A stretch of DNA of 64,000 nucleotides from Flavobacterium tibetense (GCF_003293845.1 NZ_QLST01000008.1:62001-126000), one strand, 5' to 3'; counted from the first letter of the stretch, positions 9,422 through 18,250 are shown. A program made the numbers and translations. The notes: generated by a model from the sequence alone, not told the origin.

Positions 9422-10105
9422 TTAGTGTCTTAATTCTGCAACAGAAAATTCAGGATTTAATTCATCTTTGATATACAAAACGTCGTCATAGAATGTCACT
9501 GTTCCAGTTTCAATGTCATGCATAGCTCCAATTATACCAATTTGACCTTCTTCTAACATTTGTTCCAAAACAAAACTTCTTTCAATAATGCTTTTTACAC
9601 TTCTTTTTACATTGATTTCAGCAACATTTTCAACGAAATCTGCATTTTTTGAAGTTCTATTTTCTTTGGTTTTATTTTCAGAATAAACCGCTGGTTGAAT
9701 TTTAGACAATAATTCCGTTAAATTTCCCATTTCTACATGATCACAAGCTCCTTTAACGGCTCCACATTTGCTATGTCCAAGAACCACAATTAACTTTGAA
9801 CCGGCTACTTTACAAGCAAATTCCATACTTCCAAGTATATCGGTATTTACAATGTTTCCTGCAATTCTAACCGAAAAAATATCACCTAATCCTTGGTCAA
9901 AAATTAATTCTGCAGAAGTTCTACTATCAATACAACTTAAAATAGTAGCAAAAGGCCATTGCCCATCTCTTGTATCGTTAGCTTGTTCTAATAAATTTCT
10001 GTGTGCTTTTAAATTGTTAATAAAACGACCATTTCCTTCTTTTAAAATCTCTAAAGCTCTTCTTGGTGTAATTGAATCTTGTAATTCTTTATTTAATGTT
10101 TTCAT
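9422..10105 (-). CDS. Beta-carbonic anhydrase, second paralogue
   Basis: 227 aa, only distantly related to the neighbouring enzyme. Zn ligands are retained: Cys58, Asp60 and Arg62 in SCIDSRTSAE, His111 and Cys114 in LGHSKCGAVKG. An insertion after residue 120 (LTELLSKIQPAVYSENKTKEN) is typical of the clade found beside SulP transporters. It sits 22 bp downstream of the SulP transporter on the same strand, so the pair is probably one operon supplying or interconverting bicarbonate. Confidence 0.92.
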   Translation of the reverse strand: MKTLNKELQDSITPRRALEILKEGNGRFINNLKAHRNLLEQANDTRDGQWPFATILSCIDSRTSAELIFDQGLGDIFSVRIAGNIVNTDILGSMEFACKVAGSKLIVVLGHSKCGAVKGACDHVEMGNLTELLSKIQPAVYSENKTKENRTSKNADFVENVAEINVKRSVKSIIERSFVLEQMLEEGQIGIIGAMHDIETGTVTFYDDVLYIKDELNPEFSVAELRH

Positions 10106-10127
10106 GCTGTATGTTTTTATTCATAAA

Positions 10128-11711
10128 TTATTTTGAATGCTTGATTTTCACGTGTTTAAATTCCGCTTCTTCAAAATCATAAATTTCCTTAAATCCTTTC
10201 AAGGTTAAATCAATATTTTTATCTAATGCTCTTACCGAAGTAAAATCTTTAATCATTTCTAATACATCAAAATCAATATAATTGGTATTTGAAGCATCAA
10301 TAACTAATTTCCCATTTTCGGGAATATTATGTAAAGTATTTTTAATTGCTGCTTTATTTAAGAATGAAACTTCTTGTGCTAATTTAATAGTAATAATATC
10401 TCCATCCTGTAACGACTCTTTCTTAAATGAATAAGCAATTTTCAAGTTTTTGTATAAAATAAACCCTATACTCACTAGTAATCCTATAGCAACTCCTTTC
10501 AATAAATCTGTCAACACTACTGCTAAAATTGTGATAATGAATGGAATAAATTGAGACAAACCGTTTTTCCATAAATGAACAAAAACACTTGGTTTTGCTA
10601 GTTTATAACCAACCATTAGTAATACTGCAGCCAAAGCCGCTAATGGAATTTTATTTAGAACAAATGGAATTGTAAGTGCAAATGTTATTAATAAAAATCC
10701 ATGAAATATAGATGCTAATTTAGTTCTTCCTCCAGAAGTAATATTAGCAGATGAACGAACCACAACAGACGTCATAGGTAAACCACCTAATAAGCCGCTA
10801 ATTAAATTACCAACTCCTTGTGCTTTCAATTCACGATTGGTATCCGTAACTCGTTTTAATGGATCTAATTTATCCGTTGCTTCAATACATAATAGGGTTT
10901 CAATAGAGGCAACTACAGCAATTGTTATAGCAACAATCCATACTTTTTCATTGGTAAAAGCAGATAGACTTGGTAACGCAAAACCATCTTTTATTTCAGT
11001 AATTGATGGTAAATTTACCAAATGATTTGTTGTTGTAATGGCTAATGAAGAACCTGATTGAATAAAAAATTCATTAAGTAAAATACTTAAAGCAACCACA
11101 ACTAGTGCACCAGGAAGCATTTTTATTTTCTTAAGAAATGGTACTTTGTCCCAAGTAATTAATATTGCTAAAGACAACAAGGAAATAAATAAAGCACCTA
11201 AATGAATGTAATTAATTGATTCAAAAAGTGTATCAAAGGTAGAATTTCCAGATTTTTCAATAAAGAAGAAATCACCTTCATTATCTACATCATGACCAAA
11301 AGCATGAGGAATTTGTTTTAGGATAATAATAATACCAATTGCGGCTAACATTCCTTCAATAACACTCGTTGGGAAATAATTGGAAAAACTTCCTGCTTTA
11401 AGAAATCCAAGTACGATTTGAATTAAACCAGCCAATATTACTGCTGTAAGAAAAATATCAAAACCGCCCAAATCTGTAATAGCTGTTAAAACAATTGCAG
11501 TTAGACCAGCTGCTGGGCCACTAACACTTAATGCAGAGTTACTTAAAAACCCAACAATAATACCTCCAATAACACCAGAAACAATTCCTGAAAATAATGG
11601 CGCGCCAGAAGCTAACGCAATACCTAAACACAACGGTAATGCTACTAAAAACACTACCAAACCAGCTGCTAAGTCACCCTTAACGCTTGAAAACATATGA
11701 TTTTTGCTCAT
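10128..11711 (-). CDS. SulP-family anion transporter with STAS domain
   Basis: About 527 aa. I start at the ATG at 11711 (MSKNHMFSSVKGDLAAG) rather than 33 bases upstream because conservation with the family begins there. Residues 1-410 form the polytopic SulP domain; SGAPLFSGIVSGVIGG and LSVSGPAAGLTAIV are the conserved TM1 and TM3 regions. The last ~100 residues are a cytoplasmic STAS domain (VSFLNKAAIKNTLHNIPENG). The family carries sulfate, bicarbonate or other anions. The two carbonic anhydrases immediately downstream favour bicarbonate, as in BicA-type uptake; this is inference from context. Confidence 0.9.
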   Translation of the reverse strand: MSKNHMFSSVKGDLAAGLVVFLVALPLCLGIALASGAPLFSGIVSGVIGGIIVGFLSNSALSVSGPAAGLTAIVLTAITDLGGFDIFLTAVILAGLIQIVLGFLKAGSFSNYFPTSVIEGMLAAIGIIIILKQIPHAFGHDVDNEGDFFFIEKSGNSTFDTLFESINYIHLGALFISLLSLAILITWDKVPFLKKIKMLPGALVVVALSILLNEFFIQSGSSLAITTTNHLVNLPSITEIKDGFALPSLSAFTNEKVWIVAITIAVVASIETLLCIEATDKLDPLKRVTDTNRELKAQGVGNLISGLLGGLPMTSVVVRSSANITSGGRTKLASIFHGFLLITFALTIPFVLNKIPLAALAAVLLMVGYKLAKPSVFVHLWKNGLSQFIPFIITILAVVLTDLLKGVAIGLLVSIGFILYKNLKIAYSFKKESLQDGDIITIKLAQEVSFLNKAAIKNTLHNIPENGKLVIDASNTNYIDFDVLEMIKDFTSVRALDKNIDLTLKGFKEIYDFEEAEFKHVKIKHSK

Positions 11712-11777
11712 AAAAATAATTAACTGTAATAAACGTGAATACAACCCAATAATGGGTTTAAGAAATCGGAAAGTTTA

Positions 11778-12068
11778 TTATAACCAGTTAGGAGGTGGTG
11801 AGAAAATTTTGTGAGCTAAATTATCGTAACTTAATAATTGATTCAAATTCACATTAAATTTTAATGTCTCAAAAGTGAAAAAAATTAAAAAAGTATAATG
11901 GGAAGTTGGTAAAACTTTGACTTCTTGAATTGTTGGATTTGTTTCTTCCTCTTCCGCCAAATTATAAAAACAAGAAATATCTACATCATCATCAATCATT
12001 CCAACAACTGTGGGTGTGGAAAGAAATGTAATGAATAAAAATAAGACTATGTTTATTATCAGTTTCAT
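11778..12068 (-). CDS. Small secreted protein, function unknown
   Basis: 96 aa starting with a hydrophobic signal-like segment (MKLIINIVLFLFITFLST) with no lipobox Cys at the right place. It is followed by an acidic stretch (EEEET) and ends in FSPPPNWL. It starts 143 bp from the divergent oxyR-like gene and ends 66 bp upstream of the SulP gene on the same strand, so it could be the first gene of that operon. I do not recognise a family function. Confidence 0.6.
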   Translation of the reverse strand: MKLIINIVLFLFITFLSTPTVVGMIDDDVDISCFYNLAEEEETNPTIQEVKVLPTSHYTFLIFFTFETLKFNVNLNQLLSYDNLAHKIFSPPPNWL

Positions 12069-12182
12069 TCGGCTAATTTATGATAAAAAAAATTAATACA
12101 AATCATTAAAAAAAATTTAATATTTTTTTGTGATTTCAAAGATTACAAGAAAAAAGCAATATAAGTTAAATTGATAGTTACT

Positions 12183-12190
12183 ATATTTGC
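12183..12190 (+). promoter_or_regulatory. -7 element of oxyR promoter
   Basis: TATATTTG matches the Bacteroidota -7 consensus TAnnTTTG, 20 bases before the ATG. Just upstream, ATAGTTACTAT (12174-12184) is a small dyad that could be a LysR-type autoregulatory site; weak evidence. Confidence 0.55.
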
Positions 12191-12210
12191 ATCACAAAAA
12201 ACTATACTGA

Positions 12211-13152
12211 ATGACTATCACACAACTCTATTATGTTTTAGCAGTAGCTGAACACAAAAATTTCACCCAAGCAGCCGAAAAATGCTTTGTGACTCAACCA
12301 ACTCTTAGTATGCAAATTCAAAAATTAGAGGATGAATTGGATATTTTAATTTTTGATAGAAGTAAAAAACCCATTTCATTAACTGAAATTGGTGAAAAAA
12401 TAGTAGTGCAAGCTAAAAGTATTGTGAATGAAGCAGGACGAATTAAAGACATTGTAGAGCAACAAAAAGGATATATTGGCGGTGAATTTAAAGTTGGTAT
12501 TATTCCAACGATAATGCCAACATTACTTCCAATGTTCTTAAATAATTTCATTAAAAAATATCCAAAAGTAAATTTGATTTTGGAAGAGCAAACTACTGAA
12601 GAAATTATCAAAAAACTCAAAAACGGCCATTTAGATTGTGCTATTGCCGCAACTCCATTGGAAGAAGAAACACTTAAGGAAATTGTTTTGTACTACGAAC
12701 CTTTTGTGGCTTATATACCTGATCATCATGATAGTTTCAATAAAGAAGAAATTGAAATTTCAGATTTAGATTTAGACCGAATCCTACTTTTACAAGACGG
12801 CCATTGTTTTAGAGATGGTATTCTAAACCTTTGTAAAAATAATAAATACATCAATGACAGTAACTTTCAATTAGAAAGTGGAAGTTTTGAAACACTAATC
12901 AAATTAGCTGACGAAGGTTTAGGCACTACATTGTTACCTTTTTTACATACTTTAGATTTAAACGAAAAGAACAAAACCAAACTTCGTCACTTTCAAGATC
13001 CAAAACCAGCTCGAGAAGTCAGTTTAATTTACCCTAAAAGTGAATTAAAAATTCATATTATTAATGCATTAAGAGATACAATAGCAGGAGTAGTTCGTGG
13101 AGCAATTGCTTTTCAAGATGTGCAAATCATTAGTCCAAAACCGAAGAAATAA
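12211..13152 (+). CDS. oxyR: Hydrogen-peroxide-sensing LysR-type regulator OxyR
   Basis: 313 aa. N-terminal winged HTH (FTQAAEKCFVTQPTLSMQIQKLE), then a periplasmic-binding-protein-like sensor domain. The two redox cysteines fall at residues 199 and 208 (GHCFRDGILNLCKNN), the same numbers as in E. coli OxyR, so peroxide-driven disulfide switching is well supported. Expected targets are catalase and peroxiredoxin genes, none of which lie next to it. It is divergent from the small secreted protein and SulP genes and is followed by a strong terminator. Confidence 0.93.
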   Translation: MTITQLYYVLAVAEHKNFTQAAEKCFVTQPTLSMQIQKLEDELDILIFDRSKKPISLTEIGEKIVVQAKSIVNEAGRIKDIVEQQKGYIGGEFKVGIIPTIMPTLLPMFLNNFIKKYPKVNLILEEQTTEEIIKKLKNGHLDCAIAATPLEEETLKEIVLYYEPFVAYIPDHHDSFNKEEIEISDLDLDRILLLQDGHCFRDGILNLCKNNKYINDSNFQLESGSFETLIKLADEGLGTTLLPFLHTLDLNEKNKTKLRHFQDPKPAREVSLIYPKSELKIHIINALRDTIAGVVRGAIAFQDVQIISPKPKK

Positions 13153-13178
13153 AAAAAGGAGCTTTTTAGCTCCTTTAT
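13152..13178 (+). terminator. Terminator after oxyR
   Basis: AAAGGAGC, loop TTTTTA, GCTCCTTT then T-rich DNA. It begins at the oxyR stop and also lies just beyond the 3' end of the small convergent gene, so it may work for both. Confidence 0.75.
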
Positions 13179-13181
13179 ATT

Positions 13182-13376
13182 TTAGTTAATGTAAATTAAA
13201 CATTGGCGTAATTCCGGTTTTTCTTTTGTATAATTCAAAAGCCAGTCTCTTAGTTGGTCAATTTCGTAAGGCAGTAATACTTTGATTGCTTTTTCAAGCT
13301 CTTTACAAAATAATTTGGGGTCAAAACTCACTCTTTCTAGTATGGATTTCGTGTACGAAAACATTGTTCTAGACAT
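13182..13376 (-). CDS. Small conserved Flavobacterium protein, function unknown
   Basis: 64 aa, no signal peptide or membrane segment. The sequence FSYTKSILERVSFDPKLFCKELEKAIKVLLPYEIDQL is predicted helical and resembles short proteins I know from many flavobacterial genomes without an assigned role. Convergent with oxyR. It stands alone, with 135 bp of AT-rich DNA before the mnmD stop. Confidence 0.65.
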   Translation of the reverse strand: MSRTMFSYTKSILERVSFDPKLFCKELEKAIKVLLPYEIDQLRDWLLNYTKEKPELRQCLIYIN

Positions 13377-13511
13377 AGGTATTAATTAATTAAAGTTAGA
13401 CTAGGGATAAGAACTTGATGTAAAGATAAACAAAAAAAAGAACATAAAATAATGCACTACATAAAAAAAATGCTAAAATTTTATTAAATACGCAAATTTT
13501 AACAGTTTTAC

Positions 13512-14177
13512 TTATTTTTTTATTGCTCGTAACATTTCACGTTTTCCTGGAGCACCAGGCAATTTTTCCACTGAAAATCCGACACTTAGCATCGCTTTTT
13601 TTATACTTGTTCTACAGGCGTAAGTTACCAAAATGCCATTGGGCAATAATGCATCAAACATGATTTTAAAAATAGTTTCATCCCATAATTCGGGTTGAAC
13701 TTCAAATCCGAAAGCATCAAAATAAATCAAATGAAATTTTTCTTTATCTGTAAGCTCTTGAAAAAATTGCTTTCTTTTGGTTAAAGAAAAAAATGATGTT
13801 AATTCAATTTCTTGTTCCCATTGCGTAGAATGAATTTTATCAAAAATAGCTTCAAAATCGGAAGCTTTTAATTCATTCACATAATTCATTTGTTTAGCAT
13901 CAGCTATAGAAACAGGATAAGCCTCTACTCCATCATAATGAATGTTTTGCTTTCTTTTGCTGGCTTCTAAAAAAGTAATAAATGCATTTAAACCTGTTCC
14001 AAATCCAATTTCCAAAATATGAATCGTATCATTTAACTGAAATAAATCCATTCCGTTTTTTATAAAAACATGTTGGGCTTCTTGAATAGCTCCGAATTTA
14101 GAATGGTAACTTTCGTTTAATTCAGGCAAATAAATAGATGTAGAACCATCCTGAGTGATAATGATTTCTCTTTTCAT
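13512..14177 (-). CDS. mnmD: tRNA (mnm5s2U34)-methyltransferase MnmD
   Basis: SAM-dependent methyltransferase that completes 5-methylaminomethyl-2-thiouridine at the wobble position of tRNAs for Lys, Glu and Gln. 221 aa, matching the methyltransferase half of E. coli MnmC; the FAD-dependent oxidase half is absent, as in stand-alone MnmD. SAM-binding loop ILEIGFGTGLNAF near residue 60, catalytic-region motif YFDAFGFEVQPELW near 150, C-terminal PGAPGKREMLRA. Monocistronic on the minus strand. Confidence 0.92.
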   Translation of the reverse strand: MKREIIITQDGSTSIYLPELNESYHSKFGAIQEAQHVFIKNGMDLFQLNDTIHILEIGFGTGLNAFITFLEASKRKQNIHYDGVEAYPVSIADAKQMNYVNELKASDFEAIFDKIHSTQWEQEIELTSFFSLTKRKQFFQELTDKEKFHLIYFDAFGFEVQPELWDETIFKIMFDALLPNGILVTYACRTSIKKAMLSVGFSVEKLPGAPGKREMLRAIKK

Positions 14178-14186
14178 AACTTCGAA

Positions 14187-14232
14187 AAAAAAGGTTTAAA
14201 AATTTGATTTACAAACCCTTAAACCTTTTTAA
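14187..14232 (-). terminator. Terminator of the cytochrome lipoprotein operon
   Basis: Read on the minus strand, AAAAAGGTTTAA pairs with TTAAACCTTTTTTTT around a 19-base loop. It lies just after the stop of the cytochrome gene. Confidence 0.7.
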
Positions 14233-14247
14233 AATATTTTTTTTGAA

Positions 14248-14700
14248 TTACTCAATATACAATTTCTTAATTCTTGGAATAGGTCCGCCACATTTTACTT
14301 GATGGCAACTGATACAAGCATTGATTCCATTATTAAAATGTTCTTTCGCATTCTTGGGATCTTTATAGATTAATTCCTGTGCTTGAATAAATTTTGCTGA
14401 TTGCTCTTCAAAAAAAGCATCTTTATCAGTTTCATCAGTCAAAACAGCTTCGTGAATTCTTTTAAAATGTTGAGGAAATTGCCCAATGGTATCTCCTTTG
14501 ATAATTCTCGCTTTCAAACGTTCATTATCCACATACATTTGCTCCATTAAAGCTGCCATTTCCGACATTTCATACATTTCGAAACCTTCATCCGTTTTCT
14601 TTTCAACAGACGATTCTGATGTACTCAATTCTTCTTGATTTGCTTTTTGACAAGAACCAAATACCACTAAAAACCCAAAAAGTAAAAAAATATTTTTCAT
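14248..14700 (-). CDS. c-type cytochrome lipoprotein
   Basis: 150 aa. N-terminal signal with lipobox ending GSC (about residue 17), then an acidic linker, a helical domain and one haem-c site CISCH (Cys129, Cys132, His133) near the C-terminus. A further Cys137 follows in VKCGG. Expected in the periplasm, tethered to a membrane. A single C-terminal CxxCH with preceding helices resembles cytochrome c'-like proteins. Its ATG overlaps the stop of the DUF4920 gene by 1 base, so the two lipoproteins are coupled. Confidence 0.8.
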   Translation of the reverse strand: MKNIFLLFGFLVVFGSCQKANQEELSTSESSVEKKTDEGFEMYEMSEMAALMEQMYVDNERLKARIIKGDTIGQFPQHFKRIHEAVLTDETDKDAFFEEQSAKFIQAQELIYKDPKNAKEHFNNGINACISCHQVKCGGPIPRIKKLYIE

Positions 14701-15197
14701 TATTTAGCAATTAAAACACCATCAGCCATAAACGAATAAGTAACTTTTGGAGCAACAATACTATCAATTGCAGCTTGTGATTTTCCAGCATCTTTAGCAT
14801 AATGTTTCAACTCGTCAACACTTTCAATACCTACATAAGCTTTTCCACTAACAATAACTTCTTTTTCTTGTGCATTCATTGGAACAAAGAAGCCGTAATC
14901 TTTGAATTTAACGAAAGCTTGTTTTTCTTCAGCTAAATCCAATGTCATCCAACAACCTTTTTTCTGACAAACTTCATTAATAGCAGATTTGAATTTTACA
15001 TTAATTGTATCACCTTCTTTTAAACTAGCATACATAGCTGCCATTTCTTCATTGGATAAAGCTTCTGCTGCAACAATTGAATCTCCAAAAACAGCATATT
15101 CTACAGTCGGTTCTTCAACAACTGCTACTTCTGTTTCATTTTTCTTGCAACTTGCTACTACTAATGCTAAAGAAAGCATCAAAAAGATATTTTTCAT
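14700..15197 (-). CDS. DUF4920 lipoprotein
   Basis: 165 aa with signal peptide and lipobox (SLALVVASC). The body matches the Bacteroidota DUF4920 family (YAVFGDSIVAAEALSNEEM, CQKKGCWMTLDL, DYGFFVPMNA). The two cysteines in CQKKGC could bind metal or form a disulfide. First gene of a two-gene unit with the cytochrome lipoprotein. The family has no established function; a role in copper or haem handling would fit the neighbour but is inference. Confidence 0.8.
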   Translation of the reverse strand: MKNIFLMLSLALVVASCKKNETEVAVVEEPTVEYAVFGDSIVAAEALSNEEMAAMYASLKEGDTINVKFKSAINEVCQKKGCWMTLDLAEEKQAFVKFKDYGFFVPMNAQEKEVIVSGKAYVGIESVDELKHYAKDAGKSQAAIDSIVAPKVTYSFMADGVLIAK

Positions 15198-15220
15198 ATG
15201 ATAATTAAATTTTGTTTAAG

Positions 15221-15228
15221 CAAAAGTA
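15221..15228 (-). promoter_or_regulatory. -7 element of the DUF4920/cytochrome unit
   Basis: On the minus strand TACTTTTG (TAnnTTTG), 24 bases before the ATG at 15197. Confidence 0.5.
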
Positions 15229-15318
15229 CTAATTTTAAAAGAATTAGTAAATTTTTATTTATTAACATCACATCTTAATAATTTTTAATCATCTCAAAAA
15301 AATGAATTCTTTTTTTGC

Positions 15319-15326
15319 TATTTTTG
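15319..15326 (+). promoter_or_regulatory. -7 element of ilvE promoter
   Basis: TATTTTTG (TAnnTTTG), followed by a 55-base leader to the ATG at 15382. Confidence 0.5.
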
Positions 15327-15381
15327 CAAACATTAGAAGCATTTGAGCTTCTTTATTATTTATTTTATAATACTTATCCTA

Positions 15382-16449
15382 ATGGAATTAAAAACTTTAG
15401 AAGAAATTGACATCCAATTAGCTCCAACATCAAAGATTAATGAAGTTGATTTTGATAATCTAACTTTCGGAACCACTTTTACAGATCATATGTTGGTATG
15501 TGATTTTGCTGATGGAGAATGGAAAAAACCAGTTATTCAGCCTTATGCGCCAATGACTATTGATCCTTCTGCTAAAGTTTTTCATTACGGACAAGCTATT
15601 TTTGAAGGAATGAAAGCCTACAAAGATGCCAACGATGCTGTTTGGTTATTTCGTCCAGATCAAAATTACGAGCGTTTTAACAAAAGTGCTGTTCGTATGG
15701 CAATGCCTGAAGTTCCAGAAGAAGTTTTCTTAGGCGGATTGAAACGTTTATTGGAAATTGAAAAAGATTGGGTAAAAAAAGGATTAGGCAATTCCTTATA
15801 TATACGTCCGTTTATGATTGCTACTGGTCCTGGTGTAATTGCTGCTCCTGCCAAATTTTATAGATTCATGATTATTTTATCACCAGCAAAAGCGTATTAT
15901 TCTGGTGAAGTAAAAGTGTTAATTGCTGAACATTACAGTAGAGCTGCAAATGGAGGAATTGGTGCTGCAAAAGCCGCTGGAAATTATGCTGCGCAATTTT
16001 ACCCAACACAATTAGCAAACGAACAAGGATTCCAACAAGTAATTTGGACTGATGATGCAACGCATACCAAATTAGAAGAAGCGGGAACTATGAACGTGTT
16101 TATTAGAATTAATGATACCCTTTATACAGCTCCAACAAGCGAGAGAATTTTGGATGGTGTAACAAGAAAAAGTGTAATTGAACTAGCAAAAAGAGAAAAT
16201 ATTGCTGTTGAAGAGCGTTCGGTTTTGGTAACAGAATTAGTCGAAGCTGCTAAAAATGATTCTTTAAAAGAAATTTTTGGAGCGGGAACTGCAGCTGTAA
16301 TCAATCCAATTGCTGGATTTTCATACAAAGGCGATTATTTTGAATTACCAAAATTAGCTGATTCAATAGCAGTGGAAATAAAAACCAAATTGACTAATAT
16401 TCAAAATAAATTAGCTGAAGACACTTTTGGCTGGACAGTTAAAATATAG
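15382..16449 (+). CDS. ilvE: Branched-chain amino acid aminotransferase
   Basis: PLP enzyme (fold type IV) for the last step of Leu, Ile and Val synthesis and the first of their breakdown. 355 aa from the ATG at 15382 (MELKTLEEIDIQL); the ATG at 15343 would add a hydrophobic leader not seen in the family, so I reject it. FHYGQAIFEGMKAYK is the conserved N-terminal substrate region; the PLP lysine is in GAAKAAGNYA (about residue 195). Other motifs: LEEAGTMNVF and EIFGAGTAAVI. Monocistronic; ends at a palindromic intergenic element. Confidence 0.93.
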   Translation: MELKTLEEIDIQLAPTSKINEVDFDNLTFGTTFTDHMLVCDFADGEWKKPVIQPYAPMTIDPSAKVFHYGQAIFEGMKAYKDANDAVWLFRPDQNYERFNKSAVRMAMPEVPEEVFLGGLKRLLEIEKDWVKKGLGNSLYIRPFMIATGPGVIAAPAKFYRFMIILSPAKAYYSGEVKVLIAEHYSRAANGGIGAAKAAGNYAAQFYPTQLANEQGFQQVIWTDDATHTKLEEAGTMNVFIRINDTLYTAPTSERILDGVTRKSVIELAKRENIAVEERSVLVTELVEAAKNDSLKEIFGAGTAAVINPIAGFSYKGDYFELPKLADSIAVEIKTKLTNIQNKLAEDTFGWTVKI

Positions 16450-16453
16450 TATT

Positions 16454-16497
16454 CAGTCGCAGTTATCAGTAAAATTATCACACTGATAACTGTGACT
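16454..16497. repeat. Palindromic intergenic element, copy 1
   Basis: CAGTCGCAGTTATCAGT (16454-16470) pairs with ACTGATAACTGTGACT (16482-16497). It sits between the convergent ilvE and MazG-like genes, where it can act as a bidirectional terminator. A related copy lies at 29372-29430. Confidence 0.7.
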
Positions 16498-16879
16498 ATT
16501 TCAAAATCGCTTCAAAACTTGGTTTAAAGTAATTGGGACCTTTCATTACTTTACCATCTTCTCTGTAAATAGGTTTGCCGTCTTCGCCTAATTTACTCAT
16601 ATTGGAACGTTGAATTTCGTCAAAAACTTCTTCAATTTTATGTTGTAAACCGTGTTCTAAGATAGTTCCGCATAAAATGTATAACATATCACCTAAAGCA
16701 TCGGCAATTTCAACAATATCATTGTTTTGAACCGCTTCTAAATATTCTTCGTTTTCTTCTTTCATCAAATTAAAACGCAATTCATTTTTTAAATTTCCTA
16801 AATCTGCTTTTAATTCGTTGCTTACTCCTAAACCGTAGGTTTCATGAAATAATTGTACTGCTTTTAATTGTTTTTGCAT
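16496..16879 (-). CDS. MazG-like nucleotide pyrophosphohydrolase
   Basis: 127 aa, all-alpha NTP-PPase fold. The metal-binding pattern EENEEYLEA then EIADALGDMLYILCG (ExxE...ExxD) is complete. Members of this group clean up non-canonical or excess nucleotides; sequence alone does not give the substrate. Its start is followed by the divergent small membrane protein gene. Confidence 0.85.
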   Translation of the reverse strand: MQKQLKAVQLFHETYGLGVSNELKADLGNLKNELRFNLMKEENEEYLEAVQNNDIVEIADALGDMLYILCGTILEHGLQHKIEEVFDEIQRSNMSKLGEDGKPIYREDGKVMKGPNYFKPSFEAILK

Positions 16880-16928
16880 ATGCTAATTTTTAATTGGCTA
16901 AATATATTAATTTGCTGAAATCATTTCT

Positions 16929-16936
16929 TACTTTTG
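16929..16936 (+). promoter_or_regulatory. -7 element for small membrane protein gene
   Basis: TACTTTTG (TAnnTTTG), 17 bases before the ATG at 16954. Confidence 0.5.
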
Positions 16937-16953
16937 TGTAAATATTTATCATC

Positions 16954-17142
16954 ATGTTTTCAACGGGTCAAGCCTACTTTGCTATATTTTTTGTCATTAT
17001 ATTTATAATCACTATGATTTTAGTTTATAAAAAAGACTTAAAAGAAATGAAAAACCAATACAAAGGAACGTATTGGATTTTAATTGGATTTTTATTATTT
17101 ATTTTATTTTTATTTATCATTAAATTCTTTTTAAGAGAATAA
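16954..17142 (+). CDS. Small two-helix membrane protein
   Basis: 62 aa with two transmembrane segments (AIFFVIIFIITMILVY and TYWILIGFLLFILFLFIIKFF) joined by a basic loop (KKDLKEMKNQYKG). A good -7 element and similarity to short flavobacterial proteins I recall support it as a real gene. Function unknown. Confidence 0.65.
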   Translation: MFSTGQAYFAIFFVIIFIITMILVYKKDLKEMKNQYKGTYWILIGFLLFILFLFIIKFFLRE

Positions 17143-17147
17143 TTTTT

Positions 17148-17155
17148 TATATTTG
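17148..17155 (+). promoter_or_regulatory. -7 element for SRPBCC gene
   Basis: TATATTTG (TAnnTTTG) ends 21 bases before the ATG at 17177. It overlaps the alternative start at 17153, which argues for the downstream start. Confidence 0.55.
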
Positions 17156-17176
17156 GGAAACCCCAACCTACTAGAA

Positions 17177-18250
17177 ATGAAGATAGCTAAATACATACTG
17201 CTGTTACTAGCACTTTTTTCTATTGCATTTTCAGTATTCGTCGCCACTCAACCTGGTTCATTTGAAATTGTAAAAGAAAAAAATATTGATACTTCAAAGA
17301 CTCTTGTTTTTGATTTTATTTCCAATCTAGAAAACGCAACGCAATGGTTTCCTTATATATTGTCAGATGACAATCTAGATTTTACAAAAAACGAGAACAA
17401 TAGTATTTCTTCCGCTAATTGGAAATCTACAACTTCACAATACCAATTAACAAACGAAACTCTTTTTAATGCTGATTCTCTCTACCAAAATTTTCAAGAA
17501 AACGACAACATTCAAAAGCTAATTTGGAAACTTGAAGAACAAAAAGAAAAAACTAAAATTGTATTAAAAGTCACTGGAAATCTTAGTTTCAAACAAAAAC
17601 TAAATGCGTTATTTCATGGTGGAGCTGAAAATGTTTTTGGTCCAAAATTAGAAGTAGCATTAACCAATATTGAGAACAGATTAAATGCTTCATTTGTTGA
17701 ACATTCTATTACTATTCAAGGATTTTCTTACCAAAAAGGAACCAATTTCATCAAACAGAAAGACAGTTGTTCTATCAAAGATTTTGATATTCGTTCCAAA
17801 GAAATTCTGAAAAAAGTAAACCAATTCGTTGAACAAAACGGCATTCAACCAACTGGAAATCCGTTTGTTTTATTTGATCGTTGGGAAGAAAGAAAAAACT
17901 TTGTGGTATATGCTTTTTGTATACCCATTGAAGAAGAAATTGTTTCCACAACCAATCCTAACATTACAGGTGGTAACATCCCAAATTATTTAGCTCTAAA
18001 AACAAAATTAATTGGTAATACAGCACTTCACAGAAAAAAAGCATACGATGCCGCTATAAAATATATTGCCAAAAACAAATACGAAGAAGATTACGGCGGT
18101 TATTATCTTGAAATTTATCCAACAGAAAAAGATAAAAAACAACATAATCCAACGGTGGAAATCATCATTCCAGTGAGGAAAAAAATTGTAATTCAAACCG
18201 TTCAAGATTCTTTGACAACATCAGGAAATAAAATAGAAAACGCTGAATAA
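17177..18250 (+). CDS. SRPBCC/polyketide cyclase-like protein with membrane anchor
   Basis: About 357 aa from the ATG at 17177. One N-terminal membrane segment (ILLLLALFSIAFSVFVA), then a START-like domain (SLEIVKEKNIDTSKTLVFDFISNLENATQWFPY-like opening: hydrophobic pocket with the N-terminal strand-helix of the SRPBCC fold). The C-terminal part (about 220-350) resembles a GyrI/AraC-type effector-binding domain. Hence a possible ligand-binding envelope protein; ligand unknown. Followed by a terminator overlapping its stop codon. Confidence 0.7.
   Translation: MKIAKYILLLLALFSIAFSVFVATQPGSFEIVKEKNIDTSKTLVFDFISNLENATQWFPYILSDDNLDFTKNENNSISSANWKSTTSQYQLTNETLFNADSLYQNFQENDNIQKLIWKLEEQKEKTKIVLKVTGNLSFKQKLNALFHGGAENVFGPKLEVALTNIENRLNASFVEHSITIQGFSYQKGTNFIKQKDSCSIKDFDIRSKEILKKVNQFVEQNGIQPTGNPFVLFDRWEERKNFVVYAFCIPIEEEIVSTTNPNITGGNIPNYLALKTKLIGNTALHRKKAYDAAIKYIAKNKYEEDYGGYYLEIYPTEKDKKQHNPTVEIIIPVRKKIVIQTVQDSLTTSGNKIENAE

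Noticed and set aside
12174..12184. OxyR binding box ATAGTTACTAT
   Set aside because: Only one short dyad with the wrong spacing for the four-part OxyR motif; kept only as a weak note.
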